From contig NC_072796.1 in NCBI RefSeq assembly GCF_028583425.1, forward strand, positions 123,291,464 through 123,355,463: a stretch of 64,000 nt of DNA, written 5' to 3'. The translations under genes were made by a program, and so were the position numbers. This DNA is from Eublepharis macularius. Its lineage: Eukaryota > Chordata > Lepidosauria > Squamata > Eublepharidae. Shown in pieces: positions 12,622 through 22,845 of this stretch (the stretch's first letter is position 1; every line of letters starts with the position of its first letter). The notes beneath the pieces were generated by a model. It worked only from the letters and a program-made list of their open reading frames with translations, had not been told where the DNA came from and did not search any database.

Positions 12622-13010
12622 CTACGCTGATTTCCCTTTCACCAAATGGACCTGGTTCCCCAGCATTTCTAAGAAAAACTTTTGGTATAATTTTTGCATT
12701 GTGACACTACGGAGAAACTTGACCATCTTCCTGAGACCTTGAATGGTTGTCTTGGGGAAGTGATATGCTTTCAGGTGCTTCAGTCCATACATCAGTCCCT
12801 TGATGGAGTCTTGGTCTCTGTTCTTTATTCTCCACAAATTGAGGAGTTTGGGAATCTGCTCCGCCGATTTGCACACCTTCACAATACGCTCGTTCTCTTC
12901 TTTACTAACTTTTTCCCCAGGTAAATTTTCCATCAGCATTTTCAGCTGCTCAGGAGTAACATTGAGGTGGCCGATCTGTTTTAAGACACTGTTCTCACAA
13001 AGATCAATAT
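12622..13010 (-). CDS. TNFRSF11B: TNFRSF11B exon 5 (second death-like domain, stop)
   Basis: The terminal coding exon begins after TTTTGTAG and runs 389 nt to a TAG stop at 12624-12622. It encodes residues 266-394: DIDLCENSVLKQIGHLNVTP, then the second death-like domain with LLNLWRIKNRDQD and LYQKFFLEMLGNQV, matching human closely. The human protein ends VKISCL, with the penultimate cysteine forming the interchain disulfide of the dimer. Here the end is VKGKSA and no cysteine is present in the tail or within the next few codons of either other frame. Confidence 0.96.
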
Positions 13011-13075
13011 CTACAAAAGACAAAAGACAGGGGTTTGGATCTTTTCATGGATAAAAACTTTCAAGGTTCTCAAAT

Positions 13076-13148
13076 AACACTGACTGTTCACTGCTCTGCA
13101 TAGGGCACTAATCTATCTAGAAGAGTGGTATATAAACACAGTTGTTGT

Positions 13149-13218
<70 letters not shown>

Positions 13219-13268
13219 GCTGCCACTGCTGCTACTGCTACTGCTACTGCTACTACTACTACTACTTG
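13076..13268 (+). repeat. SINE tail followed by a (CTA)n microsatellite
   Basis: 13076-13145 is the 3' part of the SINE type seen at 41514-41986; from 13148 about 24 CTA units and then impure ctg/cta units follow. In OPG intron 4, about 65 bp before exon 5. The poly-S and poly-Y open frames here are artefacts. Confidence 0.85.
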
Positions 13269-13527
13269 TATCACTTCCCTCCTGCCACCTTGGTTGATTT
13301 AGGCCTTTGCTTAAACTGGTTACTTCTTTCAAAGCTACCTTACGAACTGCAAATAATGAGGAGAACCCAGGGAAATACAGTTTAATTAGGATGTTGCTCA
13401 TCATTCTGTTAGCAATCTTTTCTTTCTTGCAGAACTACAAATCCCAGGGTCCTTTAGAGAACACTGTGGCAAATTAGGCTGTAGTTCAGTCACGCCCACA
13501 TCATTGCTGAAGCTGACACTAAGAATC

Positions 13528-14127
13528 TCTCTACCCAAGACATCTGGTACGTGTTCTCCAAGTGTTGGGTGACGCCATGTTTCCTGGGAACTGTAGTTTT
13601 AAAAGAGTTGCTTGCGATCACTGTAAAGAGGAGGGTTGAAAATACAAGTAAAATTAGGTTAGAAGCATTTTTCTAGTGTAGCTTATGGGTGCAATCCTTT
13701 AGTCACCCTGCCCCCCCCCCACACACACTCTGCCCCGGATGGAATCTGCCGGGGGGGGGGGAAGGAACTTTGCCAGGGGGGGAAGGAACTTTGCCGGGGG
13801 GGGGGGGGAAGGAACTTTGCCATTGTCTCCCTCCCCACTTCCATGCACTCTGGGTGGAATGGCAACGTTCCTCTCTCCCAGCAATCTTTTGTTGCTCTCT
13901 CTTTGAAAACTTTTATTTTAAAACCTGGCAGATACCATCTAGGGTGAGAAGGTGGGGGGACTAAAGGCTTGTGCCCATAAACTACACTAGAAAAATGCTT
14001 CTAACCTAATTTTGCTTGTATTTTCAACCTTCCTCTCCACAATGACTCTTAAAACTACACTTCCCAGGAAACATTGCATCACCTGACACTTGAAGAACAC
14101 GTGCCATATGTCTTGGGTAGAGAGACC
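13528..14127. repeat. 600-bp fold-back repeat in OPG intron 4
   Basis: Arms at about 13528-13712 and 13962-14127 are inverted copies; each carries gtagttttaa…aatacaag(t/c)aaaatt and gcatttttctagtgtag in opposite senses. The spacer holds a G-run minisatellite (13745-13822; aaggaactttgcc units). Could be a non-autonomous DNA transposon or a local inverted duplication; no target duplication is visible. Confidence 0.75.
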
Positions 14128-14678
14128 CTAGGAGATCTATTCGCCATCAGTCTCTCCCCCTCTGCCCCACCTGGCCTCTGTTCTGTTGACATCTCTTCTT
14201 CCAACGCCACATTACTATACTCACCTACCTGCACACACATGCACACACACATCACTAGCACTTATACAAAAAGGCAGACTTTAGTATACTTTCCCATCTG
14301 AAGGCCAATTCACATGACCTTTTGCTATTTGACTCCCATGAACTAATAGTCACCAAATCTATGTTTGGGATTCTCACAATCTCAGCTATTCTCGGTGCAT
14401 AATTGGAATATTTACTGGAGGAGGAAGGGAACGTGTGGGTAGAGTGTAAGTGTGCACAAATTTATGTTCTTGGGTGCCAATCTATGTTTTTAGAGCCATA
14501 GTGGCAGATAGAAGGGGCACTCAAAAATCAGGTCTACTCAGAGGTAAGCCCTATTTTATTCAAAGGGGCTTGCTTTGAGGGAAGTGCCCACAATCTATTC
14601 GTATGACTGTGTAATAATCTGGGCCTTATTAATACTAGCCAGCGGCAAACGTCTCATGTGAATTGGCTCTGAGACTGA

Positions 14679-14796
14679 GGGCCAAGCTACACATGACGAA
14701 TGACACTTGAACGGCAAGTGGATTGAGTGAAGGGCAAGTGAACAGGGAGAAATACACTTGCCATTCAAGTGTCATTCGTCATGTGTAGCTTGGCCC
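14679..14796. mobile_element. 118-bp palindromic MITE (copy 2), OPG intron 4
   Basis: Same element with its centre inverted relative to copy 1. TGA duplicated at 14676-14678 and 14797-14799. It starts 41 nt after the exon 4 donor. Its immediate flanks (ctgagac-TGA-gaagg) are the same as those of copy 1. Confidence 0.9.
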
Positions 14797-14837
14797 TGAG
14801 AAGGGTTGCTTTAGAGTTCCGCTACATGAAGCAGTAC

Positions 14838-15062
14838 CTTGTACAATTTTCATAACCATGCTGTGGTCTTTGTTCTGCTGCTTCCACAACTTCAGGAGCT
14901 GGAAGGTCTGCTCCTGCGGGCTGTGCCTTTGTTTAATCTTTTCTAAAGCTTCTGCAGTGATGTTCTTCCCAGGAAGGCTGTCTGTTAATGAGCTGAACCA
15001 GTCGGGGGTGAGTTTTGTAGGAACTGCAAATCTGAAGAATGCCTCCTCACACAAGGTTACAT
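14838..15062 (-). CDS. TNFRSF11B: TNFRSF11B exon 4 (first death-like domain)
   Basis: The exon is 225 nt, identical in length to the human exon. Its acceptor is TTTTTCAG and its donor is CAAG|GTACTG. It encodes DVTLCEEAFFRFAVPTKLTP and onward to KIVQ, residues 191-265, covering most of the first death-like domain. Conserved stretches include QEQTFQLLKLWKQQNKD, nearly identical to human. The codon for D191 is split across the exon 3/4 junction and that of D266 across the exon 4/5 junction. A 118-bp palindromic transposon sits 41 nt after the donor. Confidence 0.96.
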
Positions 15063-16304
15063 CTGAAAAACAGTCATAGGTAGATTGAGTTTTCAAAACT
15101 TGACCAGACTTAGCCAATTACCCCCTAAGTGCATTAGCATTTCATCCAAAAGAGTATAAAATTCTCAGCATTATTTTAGTCAGGTATATGTGGCAATGGT
15201 GCAGTAACTATACCACTAACCACACAGTGTGATGTGATGGCATTGCAGCTCAAGATGACCAAGTTTCAAGTCCAACACCATCTTAATCACCACCAACATC
15301 TCCAGGGTATAAGCTTTCGAGAGTCAAAGCTCCTCTGGTTATTTACTCTGGAAATCTTGTTGGTCTTAACAGGCTAATAGTCTTGAATCTTGGTCCTCTT
15401 CTGCAGACAAACACAAGTTCCCACCTGAGAGAACTTATGTGTAGCCAATAATGACTCCATGAAGAAGTCTGAGGATAGTGGTCAGGGGAAGGGTTACAGG
15501 CCCTTCTCCTTGCATGCTGTGATTGTAAACTAAAATAAGCTGGTACATGACCAGGAGGCATAAAACTCCCATTGCACGTATGAAACAAAGTCGTTGTATT
15601 GTTCTCCAAGAAACACAAGGCCTTTATAGTGCATAGATGAAGCCTTAAGCTCTCAACATTCAGTGGTCCCTACATAGAGTTTTACCATAGAGTTTCTGGT
15701 GATTCCTAGAGCTACCCTATGGCACGTCCATTTTTTTGGAAGTGACATGACACTGCATTTTAATTTTTTTTTTAATTAAAAAACTTCTGTTGCTACTCTA
15801 AATAGTAGAGGGCAACAGGAGCAGGGGCAAGCAAGGCATCCTCTGCCCCTACTGAGGGAATAGGTCCTCTACTCCTACAGCCTATTCAGTCCTTTTGGAT
15901 TGAATTATAAAAGGAATATTATAAAAGAAGAGGGGGGACAGAAGAGTGATTGACTAGGATGGGAAAGCCTGAGGAGAAAATATATAATTTAAAGTGATTT
16001 TTAAATCCAGTAAACAATGAGGGTGTTTGAATATTGGGAGGCAAAGAATTTCAAAGAAAAAATGCTGAAGGGGAAAAGACAGAGAATATATGAAGGAACA
16101 TTTATGGATGTTTAATTTCATTTATTTCCCTCCAGAAGAACATAAGAATGCTTCATAAGACCATTTTAGTTCCTACAGATAGCTCTAGACCCTCACGTAT
16201 AAAATATGGCAATGGCAGCCACTTTCCCCTGCTTTCAACCGGGTGTTTGTTGTTCAGAAGGATAGATGGAGGTTTCATTTTTTAAAGCTAGAACTAATCT
16301 AAGT
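15063..16304 (-). other. TNFRSF11B intron 3, downstream half
   Basis: Contains repeat pieces at 15306-15370 and 15660-15880 (hAT-like core) and otherwise unassigned AT-rich sequence. Confidence 0.5.
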
Positions 16305-16719
16305 GTGGTATGGTGGTTAGAGTGATGGACTAGTATCTGGGAGACTGAGGTTTGAATCCCCTCTCTGTCATGGAAGCTTGCTGGATGGCCTTGGGCCAGG
16401 CACCAAACTATAAGTGATGCCTGACACTAGTTGGACACTTGTCAGCTTCCCTCAAGTTTTGATGGGAAATGTAGGCAGCTTGGTGGAATGTTGGACAAGT
16501 GACAGTTGAAAAGTCCATTGGACAGCAGTCGGAGAGCCAAGCTGCAAGACCAGGATGCCTACATTTCCCACCAAAACTTGAGGGAAGCTGACAAGTGTCC
16601 ATCTAGTGTCAGGCATCACTTGTATTTTGGCTCCTAGTCTAACCCACTTCATAGGGTTGTTGTGGGGATAAAATAGAGAAGAGGAAAACTATGTAAACCA
16701 TTTGGAGTCCATTGGGGAG
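16305..16719 (+). mobile_element. tRNA-derived SINE split by a palindromic transposon
   Basis: Head tggtggttagagtgatgg… gaggtttgaatcccc, then the transposon at 16401-16633, then the body ctaacccacttcatagggtt to ttggagtccattggggagaa. OPG intron 3, just downstream of exon 3. Confidence 0.8.
16401..16633. mobile_element. Diverged copy of the 234-bp GAGCC transposon
   Basis: Arms match the element at 44926-45159, with the centre inverted. The outer bases are worn and no duplication is clear. It interrupts a tRNA-derived SINE whose parts lie at 16305-16400 and 16634-16719. Confidence 0.75.
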
Positions 16720-16817
16720 AACTGTACTTCCTTATCTCTGTACTTCTTTATCTCAGTCAACTTCAAGTTAGACCCAGCAAAATTCACTAGTTTGCCCATT
16801 TTAAATCTCATACGCAC

Positions 16818-16988
16818 CGATTACGCATTGCTGATCTGATTTACTGTTTTTTTCTCCCTGCCATACATTGTCCTCTTTCGCATCTCTGCTCTGTGACTCA
16901 AGTTTTTGGCAAGCTGCTGTGGATGAAGATTCATTGGAGAAATAGCCTTCTGGACATCTCTCGCAAACAGTATCAGTCCAAGGGGTAC
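16818..16988 (-). CDS. TNFRSF11B: TNFRSF11B exon 3 (cysteine-rich domain 4, shortened)
   Basis: This 171-nt exon lies between an acceptor (TTTTTCTTAAG|GT) and a donor (ATCG|GTGCGT). It encodes residues 134-190, beginning GTPWTDTVCERCPEGYFSNE, against human GTPERNTVCKRCPDGFFSNE. The human exon has 192 nt, so 21 nt (7 codons) are missing in frame. C142, C145 and C160 are kept, but the partners corresponding to human C166 and C185 are both gone; the latter position is W176. The end of the exon (NSKSDQQCVI against NSESTQKCGI) aligns again, so the frame is preserved. The exon was found by hand; an overlapping ORF on the opposite strand here is a shadow. Confidence 0.92.
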
Positions 16989-17722
16989 CTTAAGAAAAAT
17001 AAAGCAAAGTTAAAAACACTTGGCAAGGACTTCATATATAGCGCTTCAAAGGATTTTATGCACTGTAAAAGACATCAAAGACTGAACTCAAAAGCATTCA
17101 GATTTCCATTCTTCAGACAATTGTTTGATTTGTATATCTTCAAAAGGTTTATCTTTTAAAGAGGAATATTTGTGCCCCAGCAAAAATTTATTGATTAATG
17201 TTTTAACTCTCCCTTTTATCAGATTCTGTAAGAAATAAACCCACACTTTCAGAAATGCCATGTGGTACAGGCCAGGTTTGTTTAGAATACAGCGGGGAAA
17301 TGGCATTATTTGAATGCTCAAAAAAAAAATCACTGCGCATAGAAAATTAGCATGCCAGTGAGTAGGACTTCTTCTTAGCTTTATGTGCGGGCAGTTTTTA
17401 ACAAGGGGAGCATCCAGATATGCCATTTGGCCAAGTGAAAGATTCACATCATACATCATTCATGTCATGAACATGCACCAAACTTGTCAAAACAGAGGGA
17501 ATGATGTCAATTTCTGTAGTGATTAACTGGTAAAAATCAAAGGGTTGGATCCAGCCAGCTTTTCATTCCATTTCCCTTCCTTACTATAGCCCTCCCCTTC
17601 CTCGTGGCTTTTGTCTACACAGGTCCCACGATCCTCTCAGCATTGTTTTTGGTAGTTAAGGGGGACACTTCCTCCCTTTTTTAATAGTGAAAACCCGAGT
17701 TGGATCCAACCCACTGTCTGAC
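16989..17722 (-). other. TNFRSF11B intron 2, next to exon 3
   Basis: 17541-17720 carries gggttggatcca and its complement gttggatccaaccc about 160 bp apart, probably a worn inverted-repeat element; a possible relative lies at 27380-27570. Confidence 0.45.
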
Positions 17723-17806
17723 CAGGGCTTTTTTCCAGCTGGAATGCGGTGGAATGGAGTTCCGGAACCGCTTGAAAATAGTCACATGACTTCTGCCGAC
17801 TTCTGA
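17723..17806 (+). mobile_element. Left-end fragment of the CAGGGCTTTTTT hAT MITE
   Basis: cagggcttttttccagctgg and the following 60 bp match the family, then the match stops. Confidence 0.65.
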
Positions 17807-18055
17807 ATCCCCTCTTGTGTTGTTCGTGGAGGTTGTCTGTCCCCTACAAGTTGTATTTTAGAAGGCTGCAATGGAAGGCAGAAAAGTTGCTCTTCCCAGA
17901 CAGAAATGCCTTCTGTTTGCAGACATTTTCAATGGGATCCAAGACAATGGTTTTATATTTTATTATTGTATCTTTGTTGTTAAAATGGTGTTATTGTACG
18001 CTGCCTTGACAACTTTGCTGAAAGTTGGGATATGCATTTGTATATTTAAAATGTG

Positions 18056-18118
18056 GATGGACAGATAGATGGACGGACGGACGGACAGACGGATGGACGG
18101 ACGGATGGATGGATGGAA
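18056..18118 (+). repeat. (GGAC/GGAT)n microsatellite
   Basis: Mixed ggac, ggat and agac units. OPG intron 2. Confidence 0.85.
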
Positions 18119-18977
18119 GAATGAATAAATAGCTTTTCTCCCCATGGGTATACATGTCGAAACCATATTTTCAGATTTTTTTTCAAGAATTCTTCCAAAG
18201 TCTTTTCCCGCAGTGCAGTCACATCATTGAAATCAGCCATTTGGATAACTCAGCAAAAATTCTTCCTTAAATCGGGAGTGCCAAGTTCACATTTCAGGCG
18301 ATGTATGTGGCATGCCACCTAAAGGTTATAGCCTGCTGGATGCTTAATCAACCCTGCTGCTGCTGCCCATCTGGAGTCACAAAATGAAGGGTTTACCAGG
18401 CACCTGGTGACCTGTATTTCATGGCTGGTATGCCGCAGGCAGCCTGGAGGCCACAAATCTGACAGTCCCACTTTATATCCATTCACACCAGCTCTATTTT
18501 CCATACATAAAAAAATAGTAGAAGTAAAATATTTCTTACTTTCCCCCAATCAATTTGGCATTATGCGCATTTGTGCATTTCCGCGGTAAATAACACCTAG
18601 CCTGCATTTAATTGATATAGATTTAATGCAGCAATGAAAGTATGAATCTATAGATAAATTATGCTACAGGATACACTAAATGAGTTTCCAAAGGTTTTAG
18701 AGGTAACCAAATGCTTACTAATGTAACAGAGGGAAGATTACATATCGATTCTTGTTCTTTTTGGTTGGCAAGATTTTTACATAATCCTTCCAAATACAAT
18801 GCTAATATTTAATAAGACAAAACTAATGTAAAATTAATATTTTCTTAAACAGATATTATAAAGCAATTATGTTGGCAAATATTGTGTACAGATGAGTTTT
18901 CAGAAACGTGGACAGGAAAGGATCAGCTCTTCCTGTAGGAATGCTCCCCCTTTGAGAAGTTCAAAGAAGATGAGCAC

Positions 18978-19204
18978 CAGGGCTTTTTTTCAGCGGGAAT
19001 GCGGTGGAACGGAGTTCCCGAACCTCTTGAAAATGGTCACATGGCAGGTGACCCCGCCCCCTGATCTCCACTCGGCAGCACAGAGGGCAATCTAAACTCC
19101 CCTCTGTCTGAAGATCAGGGGGCGGGGCCACCTGCCATATGACCATTTTCTCCGAGGGCAACCCACTGAATTCCACCACCTCTTTTCCCAGAAAAAAAGC
19201 CTTG
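18978..19204. mobile_element. hAT-type MITE, CAGGGCTTTTTT family
   Basis: Same termini; flanks atgagcac (18970-18977) and atgaacac (19205-19212) match at 7 of 8 positions. OPG intron 1-2 boundary region lies elsewhere; this copy is in intron 2. Confidence 0.85.
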
Positions 19205-19500
19205 ATGAACACCATGTTTCTTTTCCAAGGGAAATGATGGCAGGTATCCTACCTCTCCAGTGCATAAAGTTTGAAGCCTGCTTCTGACTAAGGAAATGTC
19301 CTCCAACTTAAGGGGCTTTTCCTCCGATGGAAGAGCCACTTAAACTAGAGGAAGGTTTTTTTAAGCTGGAGGAACTTCATGTTTAGACATAAGCATCAGT
19401 GAGAAGTCTCTTTCATATGCCAGTATGATTAATTAATCAAAAGGTGAGATCTTAATGTCTGAAAAATGGCGTATCAACATAGCAGATGCCCTCACCTGAA

Positions 19501-19705
19501 TAGCCCAGGCAAGCCTGATCTCGTCAAGTCTCAGAAGCTAAGCCTGGTCAATCATGGTTAGTTATTGGATGGGAGACCTGCAATGAAGACCAGGGTTGCA
19601 GAGCCAGGCAATGGCAATCCACTTCTGTTTGTCTCGTGCCTTGAAAACCCCAACAGGGGTAGCCATAAGTCAGCTATGACTTGATGGCACTCTCCACCAC
19701 CAACA
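19501..19705 (+). mobile_element. 5S rRNA-derived SINE
   Basis: 5S-like start (gatctcgtcaagtctcagaa, ggatgggagacctg) followed by a body ending cttgatggcactctccacca. Too altered and too long to be a working 5S gene. OPG intron 2. Confidence 0.85.
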
Positions 19706-21217
19706 CCAATAGTAGATACTTCAAAATGGTTCCACAAGGAGGCTATTGTTACTATGAAGGTTGATTCAAGGTTTTCATGTACACATTTGGTCAGAGAAGA
19801 TTCAATGAATTGTAACTTTCCCTGCAGTTTATCTTTTCTAAATAAACATGTCTTCTTCCTTTTACTTCTTACAAGGACTTCTCCTAGTAAAACTTTAACT
19901 TACATGAATTAGTCATTATCAAAGGAATGTATTTAATATTTTATGTTGGAAATACATTGTGGGTTCTTGTAAACATCCTTGTATTTCATATCTGAAACAT
20001 TCCTCAGCTAAAGTATTTTATTTTGTATGTGACTGTAGTTTGTTGATATATTTTGTATATTTTAAAAGCTGAATTACGAGAATTCTCCTGGAAATACTGG
20101 AAGCCACTCTAGGTATTTACGAGCTAATATTTCTCTCGGTATTAGGATATATGAAAATATTGTCCTTTGCAAAAATACATCAGAAGGGTGCAAATCTTGG
20201 CAAGAACTGTAGCTTGTAATTCTGTTCATCCCAACTAAGTGATAGCATCAGTCTGGGCCGGGTCATTTGTGAGATGATATATAAAGGGTTAGTGTTTGTG
20301 TGTGTGTTTTGGAGATGAAAACTTTGCTTAATTTTTTTAAAAAGAGTTTTTCAGTAACACAGTTGGATTTCTGTCACTGGAAAACATAACATTTAAAGAA
20401 AAACACACCGCTGCTATAGTCCTTATCCCTTCTAGAAATACAATGTATTATAAGCTTGTCTAGCAAGGGAATAGTCGGCTGCTTTTTTATATTGATAATG
20501 GCTTCTCTATGAGTATCCATTTATGACGCTGGTAATTAATTACTGCCAGAGATTTGCTACGACTCTGCTGCTACACTAATATTGTTATAATTACTCTCCG
20601 GGTGCTGTATCAGTTAACACTTCTGCTGTTTGTCAAGGTGCACAGAGGCCTGGAACAGCATTCTTCCAAATGAAAAATGTTATTAGTTATAACCCATAAA
20701 TACTGCATCCCAGATAATGTCCCTGTAAAAGAGTACAATCCATCATGTTTCTCATTAGAATGCAATTTGCTGCTGCCATTAAATTACCCATTACAGTAAG
20801 AGAAGAACATTTTGCCATGCTGAGCAACATTACTGTTGGCAACAGTCCAGAGAGATGTGAGGAGGACAGAGGACTTCCCCCCCCCCCAAGAAGCTTTGCA
20901 ATAAATTTAGTACCCTCCAATTTCTTCCGGGCACCATCATTTCCATGAACTCTAAACTCCAAAATAGTGTTTTTCCCCGTTTGTTTTTTGAACTCCTAGA
21001 CAGTCAAAATAGAAGATTTACTGAGCCTGCAGCAAAGCTATCGTACCTGGTTGATGGGTAGTTTTAGTTTCCTGTGTCACAACTTGCCAGGTCTGCTTAC
21101 CAGACTCGATACTGGACTTGCAAACAGGTTCACAAAAGTTACCAATCTCTCCCAAAACATCATCATTCCATCTCTATCATAACATACTTAGGCATTTATG
21201 TCACATGGACATTCTGA
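19706..21217 (-). other. Repeat-poor part of TNFRSF11B intron 2
   Basis: About 1.5 kb without any repeat I recognise, in a window that is otherwise packed with them. 20400-20860 has even composition and motifs such as ggtaattaattactgcc. A candidate conserved non-coding block. Confidence 0.35.
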
Positions 21218-21225
21218 AATAAATC

Positions 21226-21627
21226 CAGGGCTTTTTTTCAGCTGGAACGTGGTGAAACAGAGTTCCGGAACCGCTTGAAAATGGTCACATGGCTGGTGGC
21301 CCCGCCTCCTGATCTCCAGACAGAGGAGAGGTTAGATTGCCCTCCGTGCCGCTGGAGCGGAGCGGAGGGCAATCTAAACTCCCCTCTGTCTGGAGATCAG
21401 GGGGCGGGGCCACCAGCTATGTGGCCATTTTCGCCGAGGGTGATTTAAACTTTTAAAAACTCCCCCCTTGTTCCAACTGACCCAAAGTGACATCATTGGT
21501 CCTGGGAGTATGCGCACACTTTGCACACGCATATGTGGTACCAGGGGCACCACCTCCTGCTCAGAGTTGCCCCCTGTGCTGGCAACCCACTGAGTTCCAC
21601 CACCTCTTTTCCTAGAAAAAAGCCCTG
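21226..21627. mobile_element. hAT-type MITE, CAGGGCTTTTTT family, long form
   Basis: CAGGGCTTTTTTTCAGC and its complement at the ends, perfect 8-bp duplication AATAAATC at 21218-21225 and 21628-21635. The centre is palindromic around ctccagacagagg. In OPG intron 2. Confidence 0.88.
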
Positions 21628-21807
21628 AATAAATCTAGAATACCCCCTTTTCCAATAAAAAAACCCCTAAAAGTAACTGTTCTTCGCCACCCATGAGCAT
21701 CTTGGTTTCTGTTTACAGCTCAAACAGATCTAGATTTATACACAAGTGAAGTAAACCACAGTTTAGGATTATGCGGGAGCTCTAAAAATGACAGTTTTAG
21801 AGTCTCA

Positions 21808-21979
21808 GAGCCAAGCTACAAGTAACGCCTTACATGGGTTGGACACTTGTCAGCTTCCCTGTAGTGGAGCTTGGCTGTCCATTACAGCTGCAAGACCAGG
21901 ATGCCTACATTTCCCATCAAAACTTGAGGGAAGCTGACAAGTGTCCAACCTGTGTCAGGCGTCACTTGTAGCTTGGCTC
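21808..21979. mobile_element. 172-bp relative of the GAGCC transposon, OPG intron 2
   Basis: Same termini and arms as the 234-bp element with a shorter centre. TCA duplicated at 21805-21807 and 21980-21982. It ends 44 nt from the exon 2 splice donor. Confidence 0.86.
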
Positions 21980-22023
21980 TCAGCTCAAGTGACTCAACTC
22001 AGGACTTGAAAATGGCCACATAC

Positions 22024-22393
22024 CTTTCTCAACAACTCCAAACCCTGGAGGGCACTTTGTGTGCTTTGCGCAATATTCCAGTTCGAAGTACCTCCCTTCA
22101 ACGCATTCACAGATACGCTTCTGGGTACTGCTGCATTCTTGCCTCACAAACTGCAACTCCTGGCACACTGCACTGCAGTAGAAGCATTCGTCATCGAAGT
22201 TCCAGTCATCTTCATAATGGCCTTTTGGACACGGAGCACACACAGTCTTTGATGTCTCAGTGCAGGGCTTTTGGACGTAAGTCCCAGCGGGGCACTGGTC
22301 ACACATCAGTTGTCGTCCGCTTTTACGGTCATAAAAGGGATGCTTTGGAGGAACAGTCTCTTGAAGAGTCGATTTCACAGAAATGTCCAGCAA
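22024..22393 (-). CDS. TNFRSF11B: TNFRSF11B exon 2 (cysteine-rich domains 1-3)
   Basis: This 370-nt exon follows a pyrimidine-rich acceptor (…TTTTGCTAG) and ends AAAG|GTATGT. It encodes residues 11-133: the rest of the signal peptide (cleavage predicted before ETVPPK, as in human) and cysteine-rich domains 1, 2 and most of 3. The spacing of cysteines is as in human OPG: CDQC, KTVCAPC, DECFYCSAVC, QECSSTQKRICEC, and YCAKHTKCPPGFGVV. These domains bind RANKL. A palindromic transposon ends 44 nt beyond the donor in intron 2. Confidence 0.96.
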
Positions 22394-22637
22394 CTAGCAA
22401 AAAAGATGCAAGACACTTAAAAAAAAGAAGAAAATACAGTGATGGCATCTAAAAGTCATATCTTAAGGCTTCTTTAATTTTCATTTGGGATTTTGTAAAA
22501 TGCAAGTCATCCTTAGACTCCACCTGGGGAATAAATGCTGGGGGTGTACATTAAAGAAAATAAAATTTTAAAAGTTGTCAACATGGAAAGTACGTCCACA
22601 TCAGAATTAACATAGAAAATGTGTATAGATTAGTGTG

Positions 22638-22845
22638 TTGGTAGAGAGTGCCCTCAAGTCAGAGTTGACTTATGGCGACCCCTGCTGGAGTTTTCATGGC
22701 AAGAAAATATCAGAGGTGGTTTGCCATTGCCTGGCTCTGCAACCATGGCCTTTGTTGGAGGTCTCCCATCCAACTACTAACTAAGGCCATCCCTGTTTAG
22801 CTTCTGAGATCTGATGAGATCCTGCTCACCTGGGCTATCCAGGTC
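22638..22845 (-). mobile_element. 5S rRNA-derived SINE, minus
   Basis: Complement of the element at 19501; the 5S part is at 22770-22845. OPG intron 1, about 250 bp upstream of exon 2. Confidence 0.85.

Noticed and set aside
13117-13404. Open frames with long serine or tyrosine runs
   Set aside because: They are translations of a (CTA)n microsatellite in OPG intron 4.
19501-19600. Possible 5S rRNA gene
   Set aside because: 5S-like start only, with many changes and a SINE body and tail; three other such copies exist in the window.
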